Source of the DNA: Cristatella mucedo
Lineage: Eukaryota > Bryozoa > Phylactolaemata > Cristatellidae
Length of the DNA stretch: 64,000 nt
Reading direction: 5' to 3'
Assembly: GCA_009760855.2 (NCBI GenBank)
Contig: WPIO01000018.1
Coordinates: forward strand, 3,937,001 to 4,001,000
A model generated the notes under the pieces. That model was given only the letters and a program-made list of their open reading frames with translations. It was not told the DNA's origin and ran no database searches. The position numbers and the translations under genes are program-made. This document shows, piece after piece, positions 25,857 to 36,965 of this stretch. Positions within the stretch are counted from its first letter, which is position 1; each line of letters begins with the position of its first letter.

Positions 25857-26035
25857 TGTATAGAGCCCTCAGATAGCTTAATCTCTTTCATATCACTTTA
25901 CATATGCTGTAAAGGAAGCATGACCTAGTAGTAGCATGTACAATGCCAACAAACATAACACGGTTAGAGTTAAAATACACAGTGTCAACTTGTAATAGCA
26001 TGCACAGTGTCAGAAGACGTAAGCAAACACGGCCC
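25857..26035 (-). mobile_element. LINE family A 3' end, diverged
   Basis: 'Agagccctcagatagcttaa' is the antisense terminal hairpin, followed by UTR repeats 'gcatgtacaatgccaac' and 'gcatgcacagtgtcag'. Short and old. Confidence 0.7.
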
Positions 26036-26439
26036 AATATCCGTAGACTTTATTTAAATGCACACTTGGCTGGAAAAGTGAAATAAAATCAAAGTTGCTC
26101 ACTTATCCTTAGAAAAGTATCAAGCTCTCTTAAGCAATGCAAGTGCCTCATGCTCTCAAGCATTTTAAGATCTTCACATGCTGCGCATTAGTAAAAGGTG
26201 ATCATCTTTCGCACTCTCATTCATCCCAAATTAAAGCTACTCATGCTGGTGCACACTATAGAATTGCACTCACGGAAAAGCACCGATACACCTCTCATAA
26301 CGGTAGTAGCTCAAGCTTAGATACGGGGTCGTGACCAAGTAATACCCTTCTTATAATACAAAAAAATGAGGAGCGTGGCTTAAGCGGGCACAATCAAGCA
26401 GCACATTGAAATGAAAGTTATGTCACTCATCGCCCTTGC

Positions 26440-26725
26440 TCCAGTACTACCTATTAGAAATACTTCAGTATCCGGCATCGTACCACCCACCCGCCTCGCT
26501 CGAGTTGCTTAGCTGGCCTCGAACCGGCATCAAATCACTTGGGGAAAGTGTAGTTGTCATGATCCCAAAGCCTGAAACTCACCCTAAACTGGCGTCACAA
26601 TGTCTCCATAACTTTATGAAATTTATAATGAAGCTATAAACGCAGCTTTTTCTCACAGAATTCACTTTGTCCTAGTGAATTTTCCTTCTTGTGCTTATGC
26701 AGGCTGACACCTTGGATTTGACCAC
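26440..26725 (+). mobile_element. LINE family A fragment, diverged
   Basis: Plus-strand match to the C-terminal coding region: 'ggcatcgtaccaccca', then 'gatcccaaagcctgaaactc', 'tggcgtcacaatgtctcc' and 'gtgcttatgcaggctgacac'. The hairpin end is missing. Confidence 0.6.
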
Positions 26726-27687
26726 CGACCATAAAATTCATGTTTAAACCGTGAGGCAAGATCTGGTAGCAATATAACTATATTTTTAATAGTATTGAAA
26801 TTTTTTTTATAAAGAAAAAGACATACAAACACAATGATTCTCTCTAATCGCATCACTAACTATACGGTCATGTCTCCTTGCCAGCATATGTCAACTGCAA
26901 AAAAAGAGATTAAGATATCTAAGCATGCTTGCCGATGTATTAAAATATTAATTATCAGTACACTATTTAGGCTGATTCAGCACGCCTGTCATTTCACGGG
27001 ATCCTCAAACGGAGACGCTCACCGACCTTTATATTAAAGGGGAAATTAGTAAAACCAATAATAATATTAATATGTCGGTCGCATGACCTTTGTTGGCGAA
27101 AACGTTCGACTTCAACACCTAGTTAGGCACTACCTCAAATTTGCACTGAGGATTTTTAGTTTCCTTCTTCGAAGCTATCACACTAGCTGTCTGTATTCAC
27201 CATTCTCGTCAACATGAGTCCAGCAACGAGATTGGTGTCAGTGCGACTCCCGAGGTATCATCGGACGCTCGGGTTGGCACTGATTCACCTGCAATTTACC
27301 GGACACAGGTGATAACCTTGTGCTTTATTATATTTTTTATTAATACTTGATTTCAAACTAGAAAAATAGTAATATACACTACAGAGGGAGGGGCAGACTT
27401 ACATGAGTAGTTACATGATCGATTGTGACTTTGACTTATATTGATATTTAAAACTGGAGTCGTCTCAGCAAATCCAGTCGAATATAGCATTCAGTGTGAT
27501 AGAAAGTGTGGTGTGATAGACTACGCTAGGTGTGTAATGTCTCGTAGGAGCCCAAAACCCACGAGCCTATTTCGAATACGGTCATTATTTAATTTACTGG
27601 GAAACGAACCATGAGTGCAATAGATTTATTTTATTGACATGTAGCTGCAGCAATTACAGTCTGGTCGTAACCATACGAAACTTTTAA
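26726..27687. other. Intron-like, no gene seen
   Basis: AT-rich, with a short plus-strand frame at 26834-27037 lacking recognisable features. Confidence 0.4.
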
Positions 27688-28130
27688 TTATAAGAGAGTG
27701 ATACAATAGACATATTCACAAAGTTTCACAGTTAATGGTATTATTACAGAATGTGCGACGCAAAACATACGATGTGTAGCAAACGAGCTTCCATAAGACA
27801 GAATAAGCAGAGGAGTCCCGGTAATAAAGAATGAGGGAGATTGGTGAACCATTCTTTCTGCCACATTAAAGCTGTGGCATGTGACATTTTTAGTACCCTG
27901 TGCACAATCGCAGAATTGACCATCTGCTCCGATACGTATCAAGCTTGGAAACCGGTCACACTACTCGATAAGTAAATAATAATAGCAGTATAATCGGTGA
28001 GTAATGCTCCAGCTTTTCTAGCATCAGAAGCGGAGAAGCAGTTAAAAACGGCATTAGCTTGTACAGCCGTAGTCGCAGGCTCGATAGTAGTTACAACCAG
28101 CACAGGAAGAACGGAAGCTTCTACCCTCAC
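27688..28130 (-). pseudogene. Probable decayed Ig-like exon
   Basis: Two overlapping minus-strand frames join through a one-base shift near 27940. The first half has 'AVFNC' and 'IIIYLSSSVTGF', resembling 'FTVNC' and 'ISVYLASGNLTGLF' of 40550-40969. The second half has 'QFCDC', 'KNVTC' and 'HRMFCVA', the last resembling the F-strand Y-x-C block. Splice sites are weak: the only phase-1 acceptor is purine-rich and no strong phase-1 donor is present. I read it as an eroded exon of the same family lying between functional exons, but a chance frame cannot be excluded. Confidence 0.4.
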
Positions 28131-28194
28131 CTTTGCCAGCCACGTCTAAAGCCCCACTCATCTGCAAGTTTCATCAAGTCATTTAATAAAAATA

Positions 28195-29460
28195 ATACTA
28201 ATAATGCACTTGATAAAGCACCCTCAGAGAACTCAATCTCTCTCTAGGCGCTTTACACTTGCTGCAAAGGGAAATGCAATTGAATGGTAAGTAAAATCGT
28301 GCTTGAAAAACAAACAAAATGAATAACATGGTTAGGGGTGACATTCACAGGGTCAGCACGCAAATGTGGTTAGTGGCAGCATGCACGGTGTCAGCACGCA
28401 TAAGCACATCAAGGACGAATCACAAGGACCCACTAAATGCTGTCCTAAACTGGTGTGATTTTAATTTCTTTTTAAATGTGGTCAGGTCAGGGGATGTTCT
28501 GACGCCGGTCGGGAGGGAATTCCAGGCTTTGGGAGCATACGAACTAAATGCACGGTCTCCAAAGGGTTTGAGGTTTGTACGGGGTATTTGTAGACTGTTC
28601 GATTCCGAAAAGCGGGTGGTACGATGCTTGGCCTGATGGAGGAGTATATCTGAGAGATGGGCTGGAGCCAAAGAATGAAGTGACCTAAAAGTGAGCGACA
28701 AAACCTTGAATTCAATCCGTTGCTTGACTGGTAGCCAGTGAAGGTCGGCGAGAAGTGGAGTAATGTGGCAACTGCGACGCTCCCGACAGACAAGCCTAGC
28801 TGCGGAGTTTTGCACCAGCTGCAGTCGCCTGATCGCACAAGCTGGTAGGCCAGCGAGCAGTGAGTTGCAGAAGTCGAGACGGGATGTCACGAATGCATGG
28901 ACCAAATTGGACGTGGTATCCTTATCTAAACAAGCCCGAATTTTAGCAATGTTATGAAGCAGAAAATAGGCTGATTTGACTGTGGAGCTGATATGGTCGT
29001 CTTACGAGAGGTTGCTTTGGAATATGACACCTAGATTTTGAGCTGATTCAACTGGAGATATGCTTGCAGAGCCAATATTGAGCGTCAGCCTTTCCAATTT
29101 GTGAATCACACTTGGTTTGCCCATAACTAGTAAGTTAGTTTTAACATCGCTTAGTTTTAGAAAATTTGCTGCCATCCATGTGCGGATGTCATCAATACAT
29201 GCAGCAAGTGAGTTGAGAGAATTTGAGATGCTCGAAGGCTGGGAGGGATCAAAGCAAAGGTACAACTGAGTGTCATCCGCATGAAAGTGAAAGCCTAGAT
29301 TGTGCTTGGCAATCACATCAGCAAGAGGGAGAGTATTAACCGTGAAAAGAACCGGACCTAGCACGGAGCCCTGAGGTACCGCATATTTCAGAAGTACCTC
29401 AGATCTTTGTCTATTCACGTCAATACTCTGGAGTCTCCCACTGAGATAGAACCTGAGTCA
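28195..29460 (-). mobile_element. LINE family A, 5'-truncated
   Basis: Minus strand. The frame at 29002-29418 gives 'GSVLGPVLFT', 'FHADDTQLY' (the first residue of the YADD box is His here) and 'LGVIFQSNLS', then a stop made by the same TTA to TAA change as at 12952. The C-terminal region continues at 28420-28905 ('HITPLLADLHWLPVKQRI'). The 3' hairpin is at about 28217-28255, with an ATT-rich tail. Confidence 0.93.
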
Positions 29461-29615
29461 TTTCCATGCTCTCTCGTATACAATTAACAACTCTAGATTA
29501 TCAAGCAGTACACAAGGTTTCCCGATCTAAACACACGTGGCTTTTATCTTTGCCGGCTCATGTGCTACCTTTGTCACCTTATTACCAATCACATCTTCTA
29601 ACTTCGTAGTGGTAA

Positions 29616-29640
29616 GTTCTATTCTATTCTATTCTATTCA
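29616..29640. repeat. (TTCTA)n microsatellite
   Basis: About five units of a pentanucleotide immediately before a LINE A fragment. Confidence 0.9.
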
Positions 29641-30575
29641 CATCAGCTCCCCAAATCAAGTCTACCTACTTTCAGCTACATAAAATTGCTAAAATTCGGG
29701 CTTGTTTGAATAAGGGTACCGCATCTAAGTTGGCCCATGCACTTGTGACATCCCGTCTTGACTTGTCTCACTCACTGCTTGCTGGTGTTCCAGCATGTGC
29801 ACGCAGGCGTTTGCAGCTCACTTTTAGGTCCCTTTATTCTTTAGCTCCAGCCTACCTGTCAGATCTACTCTATCACTAGGCTCAGAATCGTAATACCCGC
29901 TTTTCAGAGTCGAACTGTTAATCTATACATCAGACAAACCTCAAATTCTTTAGAGACCGTGCCTTTAGTTAGTGTGTTATGTAATGTCATGTAATGCAAT
30001 CGAATGTATCTCCGTCTGTAACTCCACAAAGTCATAAAGACCATGTGGGTGTTACGCAGGAGAGTTTTGGATAGCGCACTCACAGCCTAAGCGGCTTTCA
30101 GTCCGCATTCGGTAGCCAACAGACTTCGCCTCACGCAACAAAGAGAAAGTGGGAAGCATAGCAGAATCAGGAAAGCAGTTGAGGTAGTGAGTTATATGGA
30201 AGTAGCAGCTCAGGAGCGCTGGAAAAGGATGATTTTCCCCAAAGCCTGAAACGCACTCCCGACTTGCGTCACGAAATCTCCTGACTTGATCACATTTAAA
30301 AAGAAACTGAAAACGTGTCTATTTATCAAAATATTAAGAGGGTCCATGTGATTCGTCTTTTATGTGCTTATGCGTGCTGATACTGTGCATACTGCAACTA
30401 ACCATACTTGCGTGCTGACCCTGTGCGTGTCACCAACAACCACGTAAATCTGTAGTTTATTGAACATACTACCACTGACCATTCGATCGTGCTTCCATAC
30501 AGCAAATACAAAGTGCCTAGCAAATGATTGAGTTCTCTGAGGGCACTATATTAAATGTATGGTTATTTTTTATTA
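29641..30575 (+). mobile_element. LINE family A C-terminal/3' fragment, split by a LINE B
   Basis: Plus-strand match from 'cacatcagctccccaaatc' (the 'HISST' region) through 'tgacatcccgtcttgactt' to 'accgtgcctttagtt' (near 29963), then resuming at 'ttttccccaaagcctgaaac' (near 30233) and running to the 3' end 'ttctctgagggcac' near 30545. The interruption is LINE B. Many mutations; no usable frame. Confidence 0.85.
29975..30232 (-). mobile_element. LINE family B 3' end, inserted in LINE A
   Basis: Antisense LINE B terminus 'gtatctccgtctgtaactcc' at 30004, body through 'gggaagcatagcagaatcag' and 'gaagtagcagctcaggagcg'. Before the terminus lies a short 'atgtaatg' repeat that probably derives from its 3' tail. 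It splits a LINE A copy, so this LINE B insertion is younger than that LINE A. Confidence 0.85.
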
Positions 30576-30641
30576 TTTTGGTGCTGTTTGTAGCAGACTA
30601 AAGCTTCAACCTAGTAGAAGTCTCAGTCGTATAATCCATCA

Positions 30642-30854
30642 CTATATATTAGCTTGAAGCTCACTTTTAAAGGCTCTAACATTTATTTCAAACATCGAAA
30701 TAATTCTTTCTTCAAGATTCCCCACTCGCAATACCAGCACTTCTAAAGGCTCTTCATACTGAGTTGCGAAATCCTGGTTTAAGCATAGATTAGTAATCCC
30801 CTGAAAGTGAGTACCATACTGTTCGTCAATTGTCGGCATTTTATTTAAAAACAC
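30642..30854 (-). CDS. Unrecognised small frame (possible exon)
   Basis: An intact 70-codon minus-strand frame with a heptad-like C-terminal half ('VLVLRVGNLEERIISMFEI') and a 'QYEEPL' segment. Possible acceptors ('cactttcag', 'aaccag') are in phase 0, unlike the receptor exons. I recognise no family. It could be a coiled-coil exon or chance; it is listed because it is one of few complex frames here not explained by a transposon. Confidence 0.2.
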   Translation of the reverse strand: MFLNKMPTIDEQYGTHFQGITNLCLNQDFATQYEEPLEVLVLRVGNLEERIISMFEINVRAFKSELQANI

Positions 30855-30859
30855 CTTTA

Positions 30860-31789
30860 AATTAAGAAATTCGGCTGGGAATTAATATGAATTGCAAAGT
30901 TTGTCTAGAAGAGCCTAATAAAGTGCTCAAGCATGCAAGATCTCTGCAAGTATAAACTGGATCGGGGTGATTTAAAATTTCACCTTTAACTTTTAACCTT
31001 TCCCACTATAGTCGTAAGCCGTGAGACTAACATAAAAATAAGGCCAAAGTTGGTCACCATTCACAATAATTCTCATAAAAGTTGTTGCATACAGGGAGTA
31101 GCCGCTTCTGCGCAAAGTTCCTCATGCCTCAAACGCAGGACGTTTGCTGCTACTTGTTGAGTTGTGCAAAATATTAGAGAGAGCCCGAGCCTGACATAGA
31201 TAGTGACTCGTGGGGGCATCACTAATGCGTACAAGTGTATCCACCTCAGCTGGACACGAAAGTACTGAAGAGAACCTAAAGAATATATAGATAGAGAGTC
31301 AGTAGTTGTCGCCTCGAGAAGTATATTTTACAGCTATGGAATGCTACAGACAAGAGCAGAGCCATAGCTTCCTGTTGGAAGGCAAGTTTTGAGGCAACAA
31401 AAAACAAATATATCCTAAGCACTAGTTATGTGGTTCCTAAAATCCGAGCGTGTGGTGTTTTTAAATCAAGAGGACCTATACAGACTCATACTGATTTCCC
31501 TAGCAGACGGCCCCTGCCCTAGCTCTGGCTGGCCATGTCCGTTGCAGTAGGTGGCCCAGATCGCCACCAACCTGCAGCAGGACAATTGCCTACCGCCCAT
31601 CTCCTGGCGTTGGCCACTGGTTACAGGCGTCCAGCGTCAGCCCTGGCCCTATGTAACTCTTTTACTGCAGACGAAGCAATGTTAAACTGTTTAATGTCAA
31701 CTAGACATGAGTTACTACCGAACCGGTGGCTAGATGTTACATTTGAGGAACAGCCTAAATATTGCAGCAGTCGTATTTGGCGGATCTAG
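30860..31789. other. No gene seen
   Basis: Mixed composition; about 31500-31640 is GC-rich. A short plus-strand frame at 31535-31789 has no recognisable feature. Confidence 0.4.
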
Positions 31790-32243
31790 GAGGCTCCAGA
31801 TTCAGCAGAGGATTAGATGTGATCAACGATTCTTACGCAACGATAGCTACTTTCCTTCTGCCGACTACGGAAAATTCTTTTCTAGCGGTCCTGAGTGGCT
31901 ACTTCAATATTACTCACTACCTCAACTACTCTCCTAACTCCGCAATGCTTATCGCGTTTTCTTTCTTGCGTTAGAGAAGTCTTTTGCCTAGCGAATGCGT
32001 ACCGAAAGCCCCGTAGGCTTTGGTCGCTCCGTACGAAACTCTCCTGACTAGCACCCACATAGTCTTTGTTAAATATATATAATTCATTTATACAGCGCCC
32101 CAAGAGAACTTAATCTCTATTTAGGCGCATCACATATGCCTCGGGGCTCGAGCCCACGACCTCCGCCCGACTTTGGTCGGGGCAAGCACCTTAACTGTTG
32201 GACCAAACCAGCTCGGCTTTGTAATGACGGGAGATAAATTAAA
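31790..32243 (+). mobile_element. LINE family B 3' end, split by a SINE2
   Basis: Plus-strand copy: 'gcggtcctgagtggctactt', 'ctcctaactccgcaatgctt', 'gcgaatgcgtaccgaaagcc', 'tagcacccacatagtctttg', then SINE2, then the remaining terminus 'ggctttgtaatgacgggaga' (near 32215-32236). Confidence 0.8.
32046..32217 (-). mobile_element. SINE2 (tRNA-derived) inside LINE B
   Basis: Minus strand. Head (reading the minus strand): 'tttggtccaacagttaaggt' (A-box region) and 'gggctcgagccc' (B box). Its 3' part is the LINE A-like hairpin (32092-32131 on the plus strand, 'cagcgccccaagagaactta'). 'Ctttgt' occurs on both sides and may be the target-site duplication. Confidence 0.85.
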
Positions 32244-33429
32244 AAGTGAATTTGAGGTGGCCATCTTTCTGCATCGCGGAAAAGCTGTACAGAAGGTACA
32301 GGCTAAGGATACATTACACAGCGAATCGTGCACGTCTGCTCTCAATCTCACTCTCTATCTCTAAATCCCTCCCTCACATTTAGTGCCTGAAATGTTCAAT
32401 TTTTATCTCAGCACAGGCGATGCGTAGGATATCATACAAACTTCGTCAAACTACGGTACTCTGCTTAACCAGGGAATCCCGTTCTCTAACAGAGCACACC
32501 TGCAGAGCAGACGTTAACAGTTAGTGGACTGACCAAATGATGTCAGATAGACGAAGAAGAATTTTCCAAACTGTGGAGAAATTAGCTTTGGCTCATTACG
32601 CAGCCAGTACTATTTGCTCTAAAAAAAGTTACTAAACCAAACCATAAGGAAGCAGCTTTAACGTTTCACTGAATTAGCCACGAAACAATTTGTCTTCAAG
32701 TCCAATAACTGATCACTGAGTACTCCGGGTATTTCAAACTGACCAAAAGTTAAATATACGGCCTACCGTCCTCAATACTCTTCATCAAATCACCGTAATC
32801 TTTATTTTCATCCTATGCCGTTGCTTTTTAGTATCACGGAGTGATCTTTTTCACTAATATTCTACGAGCTAACCGAGAGATGTTTTTCACTTATTCTGCG
32901 CCTTTGCAATCTGAATTTGAAATGGTCTCTGAGTTTTTTTGCAGGACACTGTTGGGTTTCGAAATCGAGGCCTCGCGGTTTACAGTCGTTGCCTTCAGAG
33001 GGGCCGCCCGTCATCCTCATCCTCTGGAAAGCTTCTGCCGTCAGTGGTGCTAAGGAAGCCCAAAAACGCTAGTAACTGACAGTTTTCCATCATTCGACAT
33101 CATATCCACAAGGCCTGAATTAACTACCTAGCAAGTCTCCAACAATTTCTGAAATTCAAGCGGTCAATAATTTTAGCTTTCCATCTGCGTCTGCTCTATT
33201 GCAGGGATGAGAAATTTTGGTCTTCTGTAAACTCACATTACAAATTACACTTGTCCTTCATGGCACCAGAAGACATCGTCTATGGGGTTTAAGCGTTTTA
33301 TTGCTTCTCCTTAAAATAGCCTGCGTGATCAACTAGCTCTAACTAAGCTCTGCATATTCATGATCTGGCTGCACACAAAGCTCTTTTAAGCGACTCTCAT
33401 TTCACCTGAGCATCCCTAGCACAGCACTA
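32244..33429. other. No gene seen
   Basis: AT-rich with short frames, none with recognisable features. Confidence 0.4.
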
Positions 33430-34610
33430 CAATGGTTCCATGGAAAGAATGAGACCAAACACAGAGTTCCGGGGTTGCCCCATATTTCAGAGGTTACTCA
33501 GATTAACTTTGTCCATGCATCAATACTCTAGAGTCTCCTACTGATGTAGGACCTGAACCATTGCAATGCAGTGACAGTGATGCCCAGGCGAGATGAGAGG
33601 CGCTTTAGAATGATTTAGCGATCGATGGTATCAAAAGCTGCTATTAAGAAAAACAAGCTGAGACACTCTGCCTAAGTCTGCATTCAAAGGTTAGTCGTTA
33701 TACACCCGAAGCAATTCCTACTCTGTGGAGTGATTAAGCTGTAAAGTCAGACAGAAACGTACTAAAAAGGAAATGAAGTCATGAAAATTGTGTTTCAATA
33801 TATGAGCTCAGCTGGTCTGCCGCTACTCTTTCCAGTGTTTTTAATAGGAATGGTAGAAAGAAGACAGGGTGGAATGTTGTTCAAGGTCCCTTGGTCTAGT
33901 GTCGCTGTCTTGAGTAATGACCTGACTACAGCCTTTTGGAAAGGTGCTGTGACATTAGCTGAGGCTAATGAAATATTTATGGTGTTAGCTATGCATGGCA
34001 GCAGCAGATTAAGGCATCATAGTAGCAGGACAGTGGGAATTTGATCCACAGATTTAGTTGTCTTCTTTGATTGGTGTATGGACTTTAGAACGAGGTCACT
34101 AGTTGCCGCATTGAATGCAGACATTGAGGTGCTTTATGGACTGAGCGATGGGTTTTCCGGCAGGAATGCTTCCACCCCAGGGCTAGATTTCCCTATATCT
34201 TCTATCTTGTTGACAAGGAAGCTAGAAAAGTGACCAGCTATATCATCACAAGGATCACTAGGTAAGGTGAGAATCTGGGAGCAGTTAAGGAGATCATTGA
34301 TCATTGGTTCATCGTCGATATCGGCAGTTTCGGATTGTGCAACTGTTATTCGACAATATTTTTACAGAAGCTAGACTTGGCCTTTGCTAGGACCAATCGG
34401 TACGATCTAAAGTAGTCCTCGTATGCCTGTCGATGGACAGTCACTCCAGATCTTTTGTATGCTTTTCAAGCATGTACGTAGTAGAACTAGCCAGTCTGTT
34501 GTAAACCAAATTCCGTCTTGGCAAGGACGTACAGTGTGCTGAAGTCAGAGGAGCAAAACCATCGAGCAAATTATTATGTTACTGCTTCTTACTAACTGGG
34601 ATATGACTAG
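33430..34610 (-). mobile_element. LINE family A internal fragment
   Basis: Minus-strand match, from the 'PQGSVLG' region (antisense near 33450-33480) back through the RT start and linker to the post-endonuclease region near 34590 ('gtgctgaagtcagaggagca'). The 3' end and 5' end are both missing. Numerous stops. Confidence 0.85.
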
Positions 34611-34967
34611 GAGTTGCTAGTGGTTACCGAGGTACTCGACTGGAGAGAATTTCCATAAGGAATGCTATTACCAAGTGAAAATCAGTAGAGGATTGCAGCT
34701 CTAGAGCTGTTATTCGATATGGACTGCGATGGAATAATTACACGTTCCAGCATATAATGACTTTAAAAAAATTAAAAAACACCCAAGGTCTTGTGAAATG
34801 TAGCTTAACTTTTTATAAAAGGCTATGCTCACTTTCGTCTTCTCCAGACACCAAACCCTTCTATTTTCTTGTCCGTTGCAAGATTCTCTTACGAAAATCG
34901 ATGTCTTCCGAAAAGAAATCTTGCGGAGACGGAATATATGGAAGTCAACACCAATAAGACTTGTTTA
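34611..34967. other. No gene seen
   Basis: AT-rich spacer between a LINE A fragment and the 18S fragment. The region 34611-34690 may be further decayed LINE A. Confidence 0.35.
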
Positions 34968-35457
34968 AAGCTCAGATCTTCAGGCGAACAGCCCGCTTTA
35001 AACACTATTCTTTCAAAGTAAGCTTTCCGGCAACTCGAGACACTCAGGTAAGAGCACCAAGTGAAAGCCGGCAGGTAGCCATGAAGACAGTGACCGCCGC
35101 GAGGCGGACCGTCAGCACAGAGCCGAAATCCAACTACGAGCTTTTAAACCACAACAACTTTAATGCACGCTATTGGAGCTGGAATTGCCACGGCTTCTGG
35201 CACCAGACTTGCCCTCCAATGAATCCTCGTTAAAGGATTTAAATTACGGGACCTCAGAAGAGTCCCAAATTTTGTTTTTCGGCACTGCCTCCCCGTGCCA
35301 GGAGCGAGTAATTTTCGCGCCTGCTGCCTTCCGTGGATGTAGTAGCTGTTTCTCATGCTCCCTCTCCGGAATCTAACCCTGATTCCCGTTACCCGTTACA
35401 ATTACGGTAGGCATATCGCCTGCCATCGAAAGTTGATGCGGCAGACGTATTAAAGTT
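34968..35457 (-). rRNA. 18S rRNA pseudogene fragment
   Basis: The plus strand reads as the antisense of about 490 nt of nuclear small-subunit rRNA. Diagnostic stretches, antisense, are 'aatccaactacgagcttt', 'aacaactttaat', 'cgctattggagctggaatt', 'accagacttgccctccaat', 'cctcgttaaaggattta', 'cctccccgtgccaggag' and 'gcctgctgccttcc'. The left part (34968-35090) covers the V4 region. Universally conserved positions are changed: the 530-loop 'gccgcggtaat' segment is altered ('ccacggcttctgg' antisense). The rest of the rRNA gene is absent on both sides. It is a dispersed fragment, not part of a working rDNA unit. Confidence 0.85.
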
Positions 35458-35507
35458 TATCTGTTTGTTGTCTGACCGAAGCGCGCAAGAAATGAAAAAC
35501 ATGCTAG

Positions 35508-35672
35508 CTGATTTAACAGCCTCTTTTTGTATAGCGACGGAAGAGCCTTTATGGCTATCACCACCGCTTGCAGTGGCGATAAAGGATCGCCCACCGCAGG
35601 ATTCGAACCCACGATCTCGAGGCCGAGGTCGTGAAAAGCAACCGCCTTACCTAGTAAGCTGTTACGGCTAAA
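35508..35672 (-). mobile_element. SINE1 (tRNA-derived)
   Basis: Well-kept minus-strand copy, from antisense 'agctgatttaacagcctctt' to the tRNA-like head. B box antisense 'ggattcgaaccc'. It starts about 50 bp from the 18S fragment. Confidence 0.85.
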
Positions 35673-36254
35673 TTAAGTGCCCATGGACATCTAAGCGCGT
35701 ACAGCTTGCGGCCGAGTCACCCTCCCCTTCTCCAGAGGAAGTTTCAGATTCGCCGGTTGAAAGTGACCTGCTTATTAGTTAGGATCGTGCATATCTATTA
35801 TCATTTCATTACCGTTGTTGAAATGCACTATTAGATATTACTGTTGTTGCTAATTTCCTTGAATTATGGATTAACAAAGGAAAAATGTGCCTTAGCCGAC
35901 ACGAGGCCGCGTGAACAGAACCCGCTCGTTTGGTATTTCTAGCATTGTCTGAATCACTCAGTGCATTCTAACTCGAGCCTTGCAGTGAATCTCTCTAACT
36001 TTGTGGTCATCAGGCCAACCGTAGCTCCGGCTGCCCAGCTTAATGCTTACCTTTAGAATCCTCGTCTAATACGAAATAAACCCTCATTAATGAGCAACCT
36101 TGTTTCTGCCGAAGGCCTTGAACTTTGGGCCTTAACCGATACCTCGCCAAAGCTGGTTAACAGCCCGAAAATTAGCGCCGCAGCCCCTACAGGCTTCTCC
36201 TCCTTTCACACCCGTAGATCGATCAAAGCTAGATCAATCAAAATATAAAATCCC
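35673..36254. other. No gene seen
   Basis: Spacer between two SINE1 copies of the same orientation; no motif recognised. Confidence 0.4.
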
Positions 36255-36422
36255 TAGCTGATTTAGCAGCCTCTTTTTAAAGCGACAGAAGAGCCTTTAT
36301 GGCTATCACCACCGCTTGCAGCGGCGATAAATAATCACCCACCACAGGATTCCAACCCCCCAACTTCGGGACCGAGGTCGTGAAAAGCAATCACTTTACC
36401 TAGTGTCCCATCACGGCTCGAC
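36255..36422 (-). mobile_element. SINE1 (tRNA-derived)
   Basis: Minus-strand copy with more mutations than the one at 35508; B box antisense 'ggattccaaccc'. Confidence 0.8.
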
Positions 36423-36828
36423 CCACCATTATTAAACGTTCGTTATTCAATTTCAAGCCGTTTACCGTTCCCTCGAAGCAGTCTTTCGAATCTATTGCTT
36501 TGAGTTAACCCCACAACAAGCTACCAATGGTGGCAGTAGTCTATAGCCCCCGGATACCAAGTCATCCGTTATCTCAGACTTTATCTCATCTCCAATATGT
36601 GCGCAAGAAATCGAACTTTACTCGTTATGGGTGATTTTAGCATTCATTTTGAAACTTTCCTGATGCCTTATGCACCGAATTTTATTACGTGCCCTGACTG
36701 GCTCATCGTCTCTTGTGGCTGATGTGCATGGCTCTCCTCACATCTAAGGTCACACTCCTGACCAAATCTTCTCCAAAAACTGCATGCTGTCATAACAAAT
36801 TTTTACCAAATTCTCCTTGTCTGAGTAC

Positions 36829-36965
36829 TAATTCTATTTAATTATAAATTAAATATATAATTTATATTGTATAAATACAATATAATTCAAATTACAATAT
36901 ACTTATAATCATTATAAAATTTATTATATAATAACCAAATATTAATTAGATTCTATTAAATAAGA
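36829..36965. mobile_element. Possible AT-rich MITE
   Basis: About 137 bp of nearly pure A/T that interrupts LINE A between 'tgtctgagtac' and 'tttagtctaaagcg', where the intact copy is continuous. The ends form an imperfect inverted repeat ('aattctatttaat' vs 'attaaataagaatt'), and there are inner palindromes. This fits a small MITE but also an expanded AT microsatellite. Confidence 0.4.
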
